A stretch of 64,000 bases of DNA from Tunicatimonas pelagia (GCF_030506325.1 NZ_CP120683.1:3423001-3487000); one strand, 5' to 3'. Numbered from the stretch's first letter, positions 16,764 to 25,689 are shown. The notes: generated from the letters alone by a model not told the origin. Made by a program: numbers and translations.

Positions 16764-18416
16764 ATGAATCTGTCTCTTCGCTCTTACCCTTTATCTAAAA
16801 GTTATTTCAACCTTCTCGTTCTGACTATTTGCTTTTTGTTTTACGTTGAAGCAGTTGCCCAGAAAAAAATGTCGGGTAAGCAAATTGAGAAACTGAAGGA
16901 GGAGGCAGCATTGGCAGTAGAAAAAAATAGTAAGCTGACCCAGGTAATGGTCGATAAGATATTTAGCTTTAGTGAGCTAGGCTTTCAGGAAGTTGAAACC
17001 TCAAAATACATCACCGGTATTTTGGAAGAAAATGGCTTTACCATAGAACGGGGAATATCAGGAGTGCCTACCGCCTGGACGGCCACCTGGGGTTCAGGTA
17101 AACCGGTGATTGCTATCGGTAGCGATCTGGATTGCATTCCCAAAGCTTCCCAAAAGCCGGGTGTGGCCTATCACGATCCTATTATTGAAGGTGCCCCCGG
17201 CCACGGTGAAGGACACAATTCTGGGCAGGCCGTGAATGTAACTGCCGTATTGGCGGTAAAAGAAATTATGGAAAGAGAAGGTTTTTCGGGAACATTGATG
17301 CTGTGGCCGGGAGTAGCTGAAGAACAAGTGGCCACCAAAGCCTTCTTCGTACGCGATGGTTACTTCGACGATGTGGACGCTTGCATATTCACCCACGTGG
17401 GTAATAATTTGGAAACCTCCTACGGTAGTCCCCGTGGGAACGGGATGATTTCAGTAGAATTTACTTTCGATGGCGAAGCCGCCCACGGAGCTGGGTCACC
17501 CTGGCGCGGAAGAAGCTCACTAGATGCCGTGGAGCTGATGAACGTAGGCTGGAACTTCCGCCGGGAGCACTTGCAACCTACCCAACGCTCCCACTACGTA
17601 ATTACCGATGGGGGCGACCAACCCAACGTAGTTCCCGCTAAAGCTTCGGTTTGGTACTACCTGCGCGATAGGACGTACGCCGATATTAAAAAGATGTACG
17701 ACATTGCCATCAATATCGCGAAAGGGGCGGCACTGATGACCGATACTGAGATGAGCTACCGCTACCTAGGAAGTGCCTGGCCCGGACACTTTAATAAAGT
17801 AATTGCTGAAACAGCGCACAGAAATATTGAGAAAGTCGGCTTGCCCGAGTGGTCAGAGAAAGACCAAACCCTGGCCAAAGCTGTGCAAGAAGAAGTAGGC
17901 TCTGATCCTGAGGGATTAGCAACTGAACTGGAAGAGCTAGGGCTACCCGTGAAGTTCTCATTAGGCGGTGGTTCTGACGATATTGCGGACATATCGTGGG
18001 CGGTACCGACCATCGTTTTGCGCTTTCCTTCTAACATGCCGGGTTTGCAAGGCCACCACTGGTCGAATGCTATTACGATGGCCACTCCCATCGCGCACAA
18101 AGGAGCTACTGCCGGAGCCAAAGCTGAGGCTATGACATTGCTCGATTTGTTTCTCAACCCCGAACTTATTGAGCAGGCCTGGGATTACTATAAAAATGAG
18201 CAGACCAAAAATGTAGCGTATGAGCCATTGCTCAACCCGGACGATAAACCTGCCATCGAGCTTAATACTGAGATTATGAGTACCTTCCGACCTGAGTTGG
18301 AGAAATACTACTTTGACGAAACCAAGTACGATAACTACTTAGAGCAATTAGGCATTACCTACCCTACTCTTAGGTCAGATGCAGCGTCAGTAGGTTCAGA
18401 ATCAGGGGGGAAATAG
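16764..18416 (+). CDS. Exported M20-family amidohydrolase (AbgB-like)
   Basis: 550 residues with an N-terminal hydrophobic signal (about 12-32, ending VEAVAQ). The catalytic domain has the M20 metal-binding motifs in modified form: IGSDLDCIP (about 118-126), GHGEGHNSG (about 146-154) and GVAEEQ (about 188-193, the general base Glu). The lid domain contains EAAHGAGSPWRGRSSLDAVEL. This matches the aminobenzoyl-glutamate hydrolase-like subgroup (dimetal amidohydrolases acting on N-acyl amino acids or dipeptides). It is followed after 34 bp by a DUF3299-like gene, probably in one transcript. The exact substrate is unknown. Confidence 0.85.
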   Translation: MNLSLRSYPLSKSYFNLLVLTICFLFYVEAVAQKKMSGKQIEKLKEEAALAVEKNSKLTQVMVDKIFSFSELGFQEVETSKYITGILEENGFTIERGISGVPTAWTATWGSGKPVIAIGSDLDCIPKASQKPGVAYHDPIIEGAPGHGEGHNSGQAVNVTAVLAVKEIMEREGFSGTLMLWPGVAEEQVATKAFFVRDGYFDDVDACIFTHVGNNLETSYGSPRGNGMISVEFTFDGEAAHGAGSPWRGRSSLDAVELMNVGWNFRREHLQPTQRSHYVITDGGDQPNVVPAKASVWYYLRDRTYADIKKMYDIAINIAKGAALMTDTEMSYRYLGSAWPGHFNKVIAETAHRNIEKVGLPEWSEKDQTLAKAVQEEVGSDPEGLATELEELGLPVKFSLGGGSDDIADISWAVPTIVLRFPSNMPGLQGHHWSNAITMATPIAHKGATAGAKAEAMTLLDLFLNPELIEQAWDYYKNEQTKNVAYEPLLNPDDKPAIELNTEIMSTFRPELEKYYFDETKYDNYLEQLGITYPTLRSDAASVGSESGGK

Positions 18417-18450
18417 AACAATACCATCTTCTGCCTAAAAGAAAAAGCTC

Positions 18451-18921
18451 ATGAGAACTATAGTCACTATTTTCGCATTGATCGTAGCATTAAGCGAGCC
18501 TTCTCACGCTCAAGAAGAAAGCCCCAAATATTCCAATGATAATGTTTGGAACACGCTGTCTAAGGTGATTTACAGGAGCACGGAAGATGAATTCGGTATG
18601 ATTAATCTCCCTATTTTTTCCAGCGAAATTGAAGAGATGGAAGGTACTGAGATTACTGTTCCCGGCTATATTATTCCGGCGGGAGGGTTGGATGCCGTAT
18701 TTGAGCCTGATCATTTCGTTTTATCTTCACTACCGCTGGCAGCCTGTTTTTTCTGTGGTATGGGTGGTCCTGAAACGGTAGTCGAAGTTTATCTAAAGGA
18801 ACCTATGAAATACACCGACACACCCATCAAGATAAAAGGTACGCTAACACTAAATACCCACGATACTTACCAGCTCATGTACATATTAGAAGATGCTACG
18901 CTGGTTGGAGAGGTGAACTAA
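18451..18921 (+). CDS. Exported DUF3299-like protein
   Basis: 156 residues with a signal peptide (PSHAQ, cut about 20). The mature domain has EITVPGYIIPAGG, FVLSSLPLAACFFCGMGGPETVVEVYL and IKIKGTLTLN, matching the OB-fold-like DUF3299 family. The CxxC pair (CFFC) is conserved in that family and may bind metal or be redox active. DUF3299 proteins often accompany lipoprotein-type ABC export genes, but here the partner is the M20 amidohydrolase upstream. Function unknown. Confidence 0.7.
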   Translation: MRTIVTIFALIVALSEPSHAQEESPKYSNDNVWNTLSKVIYRSTEDEFGMINLPIFSSEIEEMEGTEITVPGYIIPAGGLDAVFEPDHFVLSSLPLAACFFCGMGGPETVVEVYLKEPMKYTDTPIKIKGTLTLNTHDTYQLMYILEDATLVGEVN

Positions 18922-18972
18922 TACTAGCTGAAAATGGATGTGCAAAAGTTCTGTCTATCAATTATCCGACTA

Positions 18973-20202
18973 TCATGTAAAAGGAATGAATGGAAACACC
19001 TCGCCCTGCCGGAAGTGAGAGCGGTCAGCAGGAAGTTCTAAAAATCCGTTGCACCGCAGCAAATTAGCAAAGTCACCGGAGCCATGGCCTTCTATCGGTT
19101 CAGCTAAAAATTGCCCATCGTTGTTAGTTTGAGCAAGTACGGTAGGAAAATAAATAAGTTCCGGCTCAAATTTTATGTGATTGCTTAACATGGCCCAACG
19201 GATAGGCTTTTCCGGTAATCCTAAGCTTTGTTCCAGCCAGGGTACAAAGTAGCGGTGAAAACACATAAACGTAGAAACCGGATTGCCGGGCAGGGCGAAC
19301 ACTGCATTCTGATTATCTTTCATCCCAAACCAAAACGGCTTGCCTGGTCGCTGCTTTACTCTATGGAATAGCTTTTTGACACCCAATGCTTTCAAAGCGT
19401 CTGGCACATAGTCGCGCTTCCCGCGAGAAACCCCACCACTTAAAATAATGACTGAGTGCTTTTCCATTATTTCAGCCATTCCGGCAGTCGTCTTTTCCAG
19501 AGAATCGGACAGATGATAGAAGCTAGCTGATACCTGATGATTAGCGAGAGCAGCTCGTAGTGCATAATTATTAGATTGCCGAATCTGATAAGGTTCAAGT
19601 TGTTGGTCAACATCTACCAGTTCATCACCCGTAGAAACAATTGCTACGTTTGGCGACTGGGTTACTTGAACCTTCGCTCTTCCCACGGAGGCAGCTACCG
19701 CAATTTGGGTTGCACCTAAGTAGGTTCCAGCACTTATTAGCCCATCGTTTTGGGAGCGGTCATAGCCTTGAGGGTGTACATTCTTTCCCTTTTCACTAGG
19801 GAGCTTTTTTAGCGTAGCGATTGTCTCTCCCGACTCTTTCTGTATATCGATATCTTCGTAGGGAGTCACTGTGTTAGTGCCTTGGGGCAGCACTGAGCCA
19901 GTCATAACTTCAAAACCTTGGTTTGGTTGAGACAGAATCTTTTGAGGCTCTCCGGCCAACTGCATACCTTCTATTACTACTGTAGGATTATCGCCTTGAA
20001 GCTGATTGAAATCGTACGCAATTCCGTCCATTGTTACACGATGAAAAGGCGGGAAGTCCCGGTCAGCCTGTATAGTTTCTTGTAATATTTTCCCCTGAGC
20101 TTCGGCTAGATTAACGGTTTCGGTAGGAAATGAGCAAAGATGGTTGTTAATAATCTGGGTGGCTTCCTGAGAACTTATCATAGGGTTAGGATAAGTCAGC
20201 AT
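18973..20202 (-). CDS. moeA: Molybdopterin molybdenumtransferase MoeA
   Basis: A 409-residue enzyme that inserts molybdate into adenylated molybdopterin, completing the cofactor. Hallmarks: PPFHRVTMDGIA near residue 56, the nucleotide loop VSTGDELVD (about 189-197), ILSGGVSRGKRDYVPDAL (about 253-270) and FALPGNPVSTFMCFHRY near 305. All four MoeA domains seem present and length matches E. coli MoeA (411). The start may be Met1 or Met8 (ISSQEAT); no ribosome site decides. It is transcribed alone, opposite to mogA and moaC. Confidence 0.93.
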   Translation of the reverse strand: MLTYPNPMISSQEATQIINNHLCSFPTETVNLAEAQGKILQETIQADRDFPPFHRVTMDGIAYDFNQLQGDNPTVVIEGMQLAGEPQKILSQPNQGFEVMTGSVLPQGTNTVTPYEDIDIQKESGETIATLKKLPSEKGKNVHPQGYDRSQNDGLISAGTYLGATQIAVAASVGRAKVQVTQSPNVAIVSTGDELVDVDQQLEPYQIRQSNNYALRAALANHQVSASFYHLSDSLEKTTAGMAEIMEKHSVIILSGGVSRGKRDYVPDALKALGVKKLFHRVKQRPGKPFWFGMKDNQNAVFALPGNPVSTFMCFHRYFVPWLEQSLGLPEKPIRWAMLSNHIKFEPELIYFPTVLAQTNNDGQFLAEPIEGHGSGDFANLLRCNGFLELPADRSHFRQGEVFPFIPFT

Positions 20203-20220
20203 GTTACGAAAGACCAGGCA

Positions 20221-20247
20221 AAAAAAAAAGGTGCCGAAAGCACCCTT
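20221..20247 (-). terminator. Intrinsic terminator of the 20274-20915 gene
   Basis: GGTGC (20230-20234) and GCACC (20240-20244) form a short stem; on the minus strand it is followed by a run of nine or more T (20229-20221). Confidence 0.75.
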
Positions 20248-20273
20248 TGTTTAATAGTCGATAGTTATATCTT

Positions 20274-20915
20274 TTAATTAGTAAGATTGAAGGTCATGTA
20301 AATTTGAGCCAGTGAATTTCTGGCATCACCCAGAATAGCTTCGGCAGCATCTGAATCAGCTACTTGATTAAGACCATAATTATATCGGGTTCCGACAGAT
20401 ATTGCATTGAAGTTTAGCTGAAATCCAGCACTTAGTCCATAATCAATAGTAGAAAAATTGTCGCGGTCTAAGTTAGCACTTTCATCAATTGACCCTTCAG
20501 AGGAGATATTAGCGTTAGTCAGATAACTTACGTAGGGTCCAATATGAATCTCGGCTGATTCGCCTAACCGAAAAGTAGCTAATATGGGTACATCAACGTA
20601 GTTAAGATTAAAACTATACTCACCTTCCAAGTCAATAAGGTCATCATTGTAAGTAGCACTTGCTCCTTTGGTAGAGTACATTATCTCAGGTTGAATAGCA
20701 AAAAATTCGCTGACCGGCAATTGAGTAAATACGCCAATATGAAAGCCAGGACGAAGATTTTCATCCGAAACATTATCGATGTATAGATTACTCACGTTAA
20801 ACCCACCCTTAATTCCAGTGCGGGCATCTTGAGCCATTAAACTGATGGGAATAACCAACGCGCAAAGCAGTAGGGCAATAAATCCAATAATAATTTTCTT
20901 GTATCTCGGTTTCAT
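20274..20915 (-). CDS. Outer-membrane beta-barrel protein (PorT-like)
   Basis: 213 residues from the ATG at 20915 (MKPRYKKIIIGFIALLL), which begins a signal peptide cut near SLMAQ; the open frame continues upstream but without signal features. The mature barrel shows RTGIKGGFNVSNLYI, RPGFHIGVFTQLPV, FAIQPEIMYSTKGA, VDVPILATFRLGE and a last strand IYMTFNLTN. The RTGIKGGFNVS start and DVPILA motif are typical of the PorT-type barrel family (PF13568). No functional partner is apparent; it ends at its own terminator. Confidence 0.82.
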   Translation of the reverse strand: MKPRYKKIIIGFIALLLCALVIPISLMAQDARTGIKGGFNVSNLYIDNVSDENLRPGFHIGVFTQLPVSEFFAIQPEIMYSTKGASATYNDDLIDLEGEYSFNLNYVDVPILATFRLGESAEIHIGPYVSYLTNANISSEGSIDESANLDRDNFSTIDYGLSAGFQLNFNAISVGTRYNYGLNQVADSDAAEAILGDARNSLAQIYMTFNLTN

Positions 20916-21213
20916 AAGTTCAAAAAGTTTGTGAAACATATTCGGATACAAAAAGCGAAAAATCCATGCCACATCATCCGCTATCACCCAATAGTGCCTG
21001 TAAACGGCATTTTTCCAGTTTTAGCAGTGATTTAACTCTTCCGGGAGTGTGGAAAAAATTACATAGACTGTAGAATTATAAAGTAAATTATTTGTGTACT
21101 TTTCCATTTATTTTACAAGTATAGTAAAGGTAAATATGATTTAAGTCTATTTACTTGAGTGGTATCACTTTTGCCTATTAATCAAATATTTAATCAATCC
21201 TAATCTAAAGAAC

Positions 21214-21921
21214 ATGAAGAATTTAACGTATAAACGACCATACAAACTTACCCAGTGGGTAATTATTATTGGTGTTTTAACAAACATGCAGCTACTGAGT
21301 GGTTGCACCTCCATGAATAATACTACCAAAGGAGGAGCCATTGGGGCTGGGGCTGGAGGAGCAGCCGGGGCAATTATCGGTAATGCTTCGGGCAACACGG
21401 CGGTAGGAGCCATTATCGGGGCTACAGTAGGGGGAGCAGCCGGGGCGGTTATTGGCCGACAGATGGACAAGCAAGCTGAAGAACTAGAGAAAGATCTAGA
21501 GGGAGCAACTGTAGAGCGAGTAGGCGAAGGAATCAAGATTACGTTCGACTCTGGTTTGCTATTTGATATTGACTCAGATCAGCTACGACCCAATACTAAA
21601 GAAGATTTATCGGAAATGGCTGAAACTTTAGAAAAATATAATGATACCAATATCTTGATTGAGGGGCATACTGATGCCACAGGTTCTGATGATTATAATC
21701 AAGATTTATCAGAAGAGCGAGCCTCTTCGGTAGCTAGTTATCTGCAAACTATTGGAGTAGATAGTGGGCGTCTGATTACCGAAGGGTACGGTGAAGAACA
21801 GCCTATTGCTGAGAACGATACTGAAGCCGGACGTCAGCAAAATCGTCGGGTGGAAGTAGCTATTTATGCTAACGATAAAATGGTAAAAGCTGCCGAACGC
21901 GGCGACCTTGAGGCAGGATAG
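21214..21921 (+). CDS. OmpA-family lipoprotein with a glycine zipper
   Basis: 235 residues. The signal peptide ends at lipobox LLSGC (Cys29-like). Next is a glycine-zipper membrane segment (GAGAGGAAGAIIGNASG and VGGAAGAVIGRQMD, about 42-88), then a C-terminal OmpA domain: GLLFDIDSDQLRPN, LIEGHTDATGSDDYN, LSEERASSVASYL, GYGEEQPIAEND and QQNRRVEVAI. The conserved Asp and Arg that bind diaminopimelate (TD...NRRVE) are present, so it should anchor to peptidoglycan. The layout matches the YiaD-like lipoproteins. It ends at a clear terminator. Confidence 0.9.
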   Translation: MKNLTYKRPYKLTQWVIIIGVLTNMQLLSGCTSMNNTTKGGAIGAGAGGAAGAIIGNASGNTAVGAIIGATVGGAAGAVIGRQMDKQAEELEKDLEGATVERVGEGIKITFDSGLLFDIDSDQLRPNTKEDLSEMAETLEKYNDTNILIEGHTDATGSDDYNQDLSEERASSVASYLQTIGVDSGRLITEGYGEEQPIAENDTEAGRQQNRRVEVAIYANDKMVKAAERGDLEAG

Positions 21922-21950
21922 TATTGTGCATCTACACGCAAAAAACGTAA

Positions 21951-21979
21951 AGCTCGGAATACTCCGGGCTTTTTTGTTT
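21951..21979 (+). terminator. Intrinsic terminator after the OmpA gene
   Basis: AGCTCGG (21951-21957) pairs with CCGGGCT (21964-21970) around a 6-nt loop, followed by TTTTTGTTTT. Confidence 0.88.
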
Positions 21980-22055
21980 TTAGCAGTTTCAGGCAAGACT
22001 CTTTACGCTGAAAAAAGTATCTTGAGTAAATTTACATTGCAACCCCTCCCCTGTT

Positions 22056-22553
22056 ATGAAAGAAAACAAGCTCTCTCACGTAGATGATCAGAATAATCCC
22101 ACAATGGTAGATGTTAGCCAGAAAACTGTGACCCAGCGAACGGCTACCGCCCAAAGTGTGGTGGGGCTGAATAATGCCCTGTGGAAGCAACTTGGCTTAG
22201 AGAACGCAGCTAGTACCGATATCTATACTAAGAAAGGTCCAGTATTTCATACCGCAATTATTGCTGGAACTATGGCGGTTAAAAAGACTAGTGACCTTAT
22301 TCCCTTCTGTCATCCATTGGCTATTGAGAAGTGTAACTTTCGCATTCAGCCCAAAGAAAATTACGAAATACATATTGAATGTACAGTTACCGTAAGCGGT
22401 AAAACCGGCGTGGAGATGGAGGCTCTCACCGGAGCCAGTGTAGCGGCTCTCACGGTATACGATATGTGCAAAGCTCTCTCCCCTACAATTATTATTAAAA
22501 ACACTTGCCTAAAAAGCAAGACTGGCGGGAAAACTGACTTTAGTGCAGATTAA
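22056..22553 (+). CDS. moaC: Cyclic pyranopterin monophosphate synthase MoaC
   Basis: 165 residues; converts the cyclic dihydroguanosine product of MoaA to cPMP, the second half of the first molybdopterin step. All family motifs are here: PTMVDVSQKTVTQRTATA near 17, AGTMAVKKTSDLIPFCHPL near 71 (active-site Lys, Asp and His), and GVEMEALTGASVAALTVYDMCKAL near 120. Length is normal (E. coli 161). It is monocistronic here, 13 kb from mogA but only 3 kb from moaA. Confidence 0.95.
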   Translation: MKENKLSHVDDQNNPTMVDVSQKTVTQRTATAQSVVGLNNALWKQLGLENAASTDIYTKKGPVFHTAIIAGTMAVKKTSDLIPFCHPLAIEKCNFRIQPKENYEIHIECTVTVSGKTGVEMEALTGASVAALTVYDMCKALSPTIIIKNTCLKSKTGGKTDFSAD

Positions 22554-22763
22554 ACATAAATTTACTTGCAAACTATCAGAAAACAATCTATCATTGGAGG
22601 TGTAGCTTACAATAGATTAAAATACAGCGTAATCCTTTTTCGCTTTTGCTTTCATCTGTAACTAAACTGAGCTTTAGCTACTAATTAGAAAGGTTTTACG
22701 TCTAAAAAATAATTCAGCGGTAAATTATTTTCTGCATATATTAACGTAACCACTTACTACCGT

Positions 22764-23156
22764 ATGATGATATGTTGGCTTATTGATGACAACGAGATTG
22801 ACTTGCTTATTACCCGTAAACTGATGCAAACTTGGGAGCCCTCTCTATCCATTGAGGAATTTACTGATGGAAGAGAAGTCCTTACCCGACTAAATCAGCC
22901 TGGAGTAGAACCGCCTCATTTTATTTTTCTGGATTTGTTTATGCCCAAGTTTAGCGGATGGAAATTCTTGGAAGAGTACCAAACAATTGACAACAAGGGA
23001 GCTCTTATTTATGTGCTATCTTCTTCAGTGGATCAATTCGATATTGATCGGGTGCGAGGATACCAAGGAGTACAAGGGTATATTTCCAAACCAGTGACAG
23101 AGGAGAGTGTAAGACGAGCAATAGCAGCTTACCAGCAGCAACTAATTGAGAATTAG
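22764..23156 (+). CDS. Stand-alone response-regulator receiver protein
   Basis: 130 residues forming one CheY-like receiver domain without an output domain. The acidic pocket is DDNE near residues 8-11 and the phosphoacceptor Asp lies in FLDLFMPKFSGW (about 54). The switch Ser lies in YVLSSSVD and the conserved Lys in YISKPV. Such single-domain regulators of the Rcp1 type usually relay phosphate from hybrid or phytochrome-like kinases; no kinase is encoded nearby. The tail overlaps the convergent aminotransferase gene by 4 bp. Confidence 0.9.
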   Translation: MMICWLIDDNEIDLLITRKLMQTWEPSLSIEEFTDGREVLTRLNQPGVEPPHFIFLDLFMPKFSGWKFLEEYQTIDNKGALIYVLSSSVDQFDIDRVRGYQGVQGYISKPVTEESVRRAIAAYQQQLIEN

Positions 23157-24058
23157 AACGGCAGTGGCTCAATCAACTCTTTATTAAGTTGTCGAAATCT
23201 TTCTGCAATTTTAAGTAGAAGTTGATGCTGAGAGTTATTCGCTATCTCCCGACCATCAATTTCTTTTACCGAGGTTAATTCTCCCATGGTACCCGTGGCA
23301 AAGACTTCATCAGCGGTGTAAAATTCGGTGAGCGAGAGGTTTTTCTCCTGAGCGGGAATATTTAATTCGTTAGCAATTTCTAGTACCAAGCCTCGAGTAA
23401 TACCGGGCAAACAAGCATCGGTATGTGGGGTGAATAATTTTCCTTCTTTCACCATAAATAAATTGGTATCGTTTAGCTCCGCCACAAAACCGTAGGCATC
23501 TAGCATTACTGCGGCATCTACTCCTGCCACGTTCGCCTGAATCTTAGCCAGAATGTTGTTGAGTAAATTATTATGATGAATTTTAGAATCCAGGTGTTGA
23601 GGAGAGTTGCGGGCGATGCTCGATGTGATAACCCGAATTCCCCGGTCATTATCGTATACCGGAGGTTTCCACTCGGCTAAAACAATTAGGCAGCATCCTG
23701 CCTGATTGAGTCGGGGATCCATCCCTGAAGTAATTTTCTCCCCTCGGGTTAGGGTGAGCCGAATGTGGGTATCACTCCGCATTTTGTTGGCTTCTAGCGT
23801 TTTAAATATTGCTTGCTTGACAAAATCTTTCGTAGGTATTTTTGCAAAACAAAGAGCTTTTGCTGAGTCTATTAATCGTTGTAAATGCCGATCCAGACAA
23901 AATATTCCACCTTCGTATACCCGTAACCCTTCCCACACGGCATCGCCTCCTTGTACCGAACTATCAAAAACCGATACTTTAGCCTCGGCTCGTGGATAGA
24001 GACGATCGCCGACATAAACGTGAATGTCTTGATTGTGAGGATTAAATTTCTGTAGCAT
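23153..24058 (-). CDS. Class IV PLP-dependent aminotransferase
   Basis: 301 residues from the ATG at 24058 (MLQKFNPHNQDIHVYVGDRLYPR). The frame is open for another 76 codons upstream, but that part is the antisense end of the sulfotransferase gene. Motifs: KVSVFDSSVQGGDAVWEGLRVYEGG (near 23), SKIHHNNLLNN with the PLP-binding Lys (near 157), AELNDTNLFMV and GITRGLVLEIA (phosphate-binding turn). This is the branched-chain / D-amino-acid / aminodeoxychorismate lyase fold. The branched-chain type is not certain; no ilv genes are nearby. It starts 1 bp after the sulfotransferase stop, so the two are translationally linked. Confidence 0.88.
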   Translation of the reverse strand: MLQKFNPHNQDIHVYVGDRLYPRAEAKVSVFDSSVQGGDAVWEGLRVYEGGIFCLDRHLQRLIDSAKALCFAKIPTKDFVKQAIFKTLEANKMRSDTHIRLTLTRGEKITSGMDPRLNQAGCCLIVLAEWKPPVYDNDRGIRVITSSIARNSPQHLDSKIHHNNLLNNILAKIQANVAGVDAAVMLDAYGFVAELNDTNLFMVKEGKLFTPHTDACLPGITRGLVLEIANELNIPAQEKNLSLTEFYTADEVFATGTMGELTSVKEIDGREIANNSQHQLLLKIAERFRQLNKELIEPLPF

Positions 24059-24059
24059 A

Positions 24060-24779
24060 TCAGGCTTGAATAGTGTTTTCGTATAGTTTATTATAAAAGG
24101 GAAGGGCTGCTTCGTACAGTTCTTCCAGATGAGTAGGTAAAGGCCTACTGCTGGTTGGCTGACGGGAAAATCCGGTAGATTGATGAATATTGCGATACCA
24201 ATATTTTGCCCAGATGCCATCTTCCGGCAAAGGTTTGGCTTCCCATGATAGCATTTGTTCTTCAAAGGGAACGTCCAGCTTTTCACACAACTTTCTTAGC
24301 ACTCCAGGCGGATCTTTCAATAGCTCACCCGAATCTAACACTACGGCAGGGAGCCTCAAATCTCGCAAGAATTGGTAAAGCTTATACTGCTGATAGCAGC
24401 CAATATCGTCCATAGTAGGAGTTGGTATTTGCTGGGCAATAGAGCTGATCAGCTGTTTGGGGTTACGAATGAGAAAAAGGTTCGTGAGTTGAATGATGAA
24501 TTGGTGATCTAACTCCACAAAATGGTGCGCCATATTCTTGATAAATAACACCGAGCGGTCGTAGTCGCTAAATATTACTTTATCTAAAACTTCCTGAGCG
24601 TTAGTATCCATACTAGAAAGTATCTGCTCTTTTCCCGGATGATCTACCTCCGGTCTTTGAGTTAGATAGTGACCGTAGAAAGGTTCATCAACCACGCGGG
24701 TATCTAATCGCTGAGCGAAGGAATACATTAGCGCGGTAGACAAATTGCGCGGGTTGGAAATTAGGTGAACTCGTTTCAT
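24060..24779 (-). CDS. Sulfotransferase-family protein
   Basis: 239 residues. The start MKRVHLISNPRNLSTALMYSF fits the 5'-phosphosulfate loop of PAPS-dependent sulfotransferases, in the divergent form in which SxPRSxS becomes SNPRNLST. A second motif, LFLIRNPKQLISS (near 133), matches the 3'-phosphate-binding segment IRNPxxxxxS. VVLDSGELLKDPPGVLRKLCEKLDVPF is the usual C-terminal element. Members of this bacterial branch are often paired with class IV aminotransferases, and the next gene here is one, only 1 bp away. It also follows moaE by 6 bp. The acceptor substrate is unknown. Confidence 0.8.
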   Translation of the reverse strand: MKRVHLISNPRNLSTALMYSFAQRLDTRVVDEPFYGHYLTQRPEVDHPGKEQILSSMDTNAQEVLDKVIFSDYDRSVLFIKNMAHHFVELDHQFIIQLTNLFLIRNPKQLISSIAQQIPTPTMDDIGCYQQYKLYQFLRDLRLPAVVLDSGELLKDPPGVLRKLCEKLDVPFEEQMLSWEAKPLPEDGIWAKYWYRNIHQSTGFSRQPTSSRPLPTHLEELYEAALPFYNKLYENTIQA

Positions 24780-24785
24780 AGCAAA

Positions 24786-25217
24786 TTAGGGATGAGCCGA
24801 CACCCATACTTCACCATCATCGAAAATTTCTTTTTTCCAGATGGGAACCGTTTGTTTTAGGGTATCAATTGTAAATTTGCAAGCTTCAAAGGCTGCTTGG
24901 CGGTGAGGAGTAGCCACGGCAATAATCACCGCAATATCGCCAATGTATAACGTGCCTTTACGATGATGAATCGCGATTTTCTCCACCGGCCACTGCTCAC
25001 AAGCCCGTTGAGCTAACTTTTCCATTTCCTTTGCCGCCATCGGGTCATAGGCCTCAAAATCTAATCGCTTAACTGTTCGCTGCTGCGTATTATTACGCAC
25101 CGTGCCGATAAACACATCTACCGCCCCTGCCCCATCCGACTGTACTAAACTTAGTACCTTATCAACCTGAAGTGGATCATCTGTCAGTGAAATTGAAATT
25201 TTTTGGCTCAAGTTCAT
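24786..25217 (-). CDS. moaE: Molybdopterin synthase catalytic subunit MoaE
   Basis: 143 residues; with MoaD it adds two sulfurs to cPMP to make molybdopterin. Motifs: GAGAVDVFIGTVRNNTQ (near 30), LDFEAYDPMAAKEM (near 53), IAIHHRKGTLYIGDIAVIIAVATPHRQAAFEACKF (near 81) and the active-site Lys in VPIWKKEIF (near 128). Length matches E. coli MoaE (150). It lies 117 bp downstream of moaD and 6 bp upstream of the sulfotransferase gene, in the same orientation. Confidence 0.95.
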   Translation of the reverse strand: MNLSQKISISLTDDPLQVDKVLSLVQSDGAGAVDVFIGTVRNNTQQRTVKRLDFEAYDPMAAKEMEKLAQRACEQWPVEKIAIHHRKGTLYIGDIAVIIAVATPHRQAAFEACKFTIDTLKQTVPIWKKEIFDDGEVWVSAHP

Positions 25218-25317
25218 AGGCTCATTTATCGGGAACCGGAATCAGGAAGCTGGCGTCCGGAGTTTATCTTTATAAAGATCATATCTATTCTGCACTATCC
25301 AGTTTCCCTTCTCCTTG

Positions 25318-25331
25318 TTTCCGGTCTCCGT
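25318..25331 (+). repeat. Second copy of the 14-bp intergenic repeat
   Basis: TTTCCGGTCTCCGT, identical to 437-450, in the gap between moaE and moaD and again after a pyrimidine-rich run (TTTCCCTTCTCCTTG). Its last bases abut the moaD stop at 25335. Confidence 0.4.
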
Positions 25332-25334
25332 ATA

Positions 25335-25577
25335 TCACCCTCCGCTTACCGGAGGAATAAGGGCAACCTCATCGCTTTCGTGTAATGTTTGATCTTCCTG
25401 TCCGTATTCATTATTCACGGCTATCATTACCGAATTTAAATCGTGCAGTTTAGGGTAGCTTTTCTTCAAATGCGCTACTAAATCAGGTACGGTAGCCCCT
25501 TCGGGCAGTTCGTAACGAAGCTTCTGTTGCCCCACAATATCTTTCGTGATTCCGAAAAGCAAAATATTCAGTTCCAT
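25335..25577 (-). CDS. moaD: Molybdopterin synthase sulfur carrier MoaD
   Basis: 80 residues from the ATG at 25577 (MELNILLFGITKDIVG); three more codons upstream would need a TTG start. It has the ubiquitin-like fold of MoaD, ends with the invariant Gly-Gly (IPPVSGG), and keeps the preceding hydrophobic strand DEVALIPP. The C-terminal glycine is adenylated by MoeB and loaded with sulfur; moeB is not in this window. First gene of a probable moaD-moaE-sulfotransferase-aminotransferase operon, divergent from moaA. Confidence 0.93.
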   Translation of the reverse strand: MELNILLFGITKDIVGQQKLRYELPEGATVPDLVAHLKKSYPKLHDLNSVMIAVNNEYGQEDQTLHESDEVALIPPVSGG

Positions 25578-25681
25578 AGTGGGCAAGATAGGTATTTCAG
25601 TGGGTAATGGGCAATTAAAATACGAAAGCTGAAATCAGAAAACATATAAAGTGTGAACTCCGGTTTCCGATAAAACCTTTG

Positions 25682-25689
25682 TATCTTTG
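25682..25689 (+). promoter_or_regulatory. -7 promoter element of moaA
   Basis: TATCTTTG matches TAnnTTTG exactly. There is no good -33 box at the usual spacing, suggesting an activator. Transcription would begin near 25695, giving a leader of about 22 nt to the ATG at 25717 and ruling out the TTG start at 25687. Confidence 0.5.
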
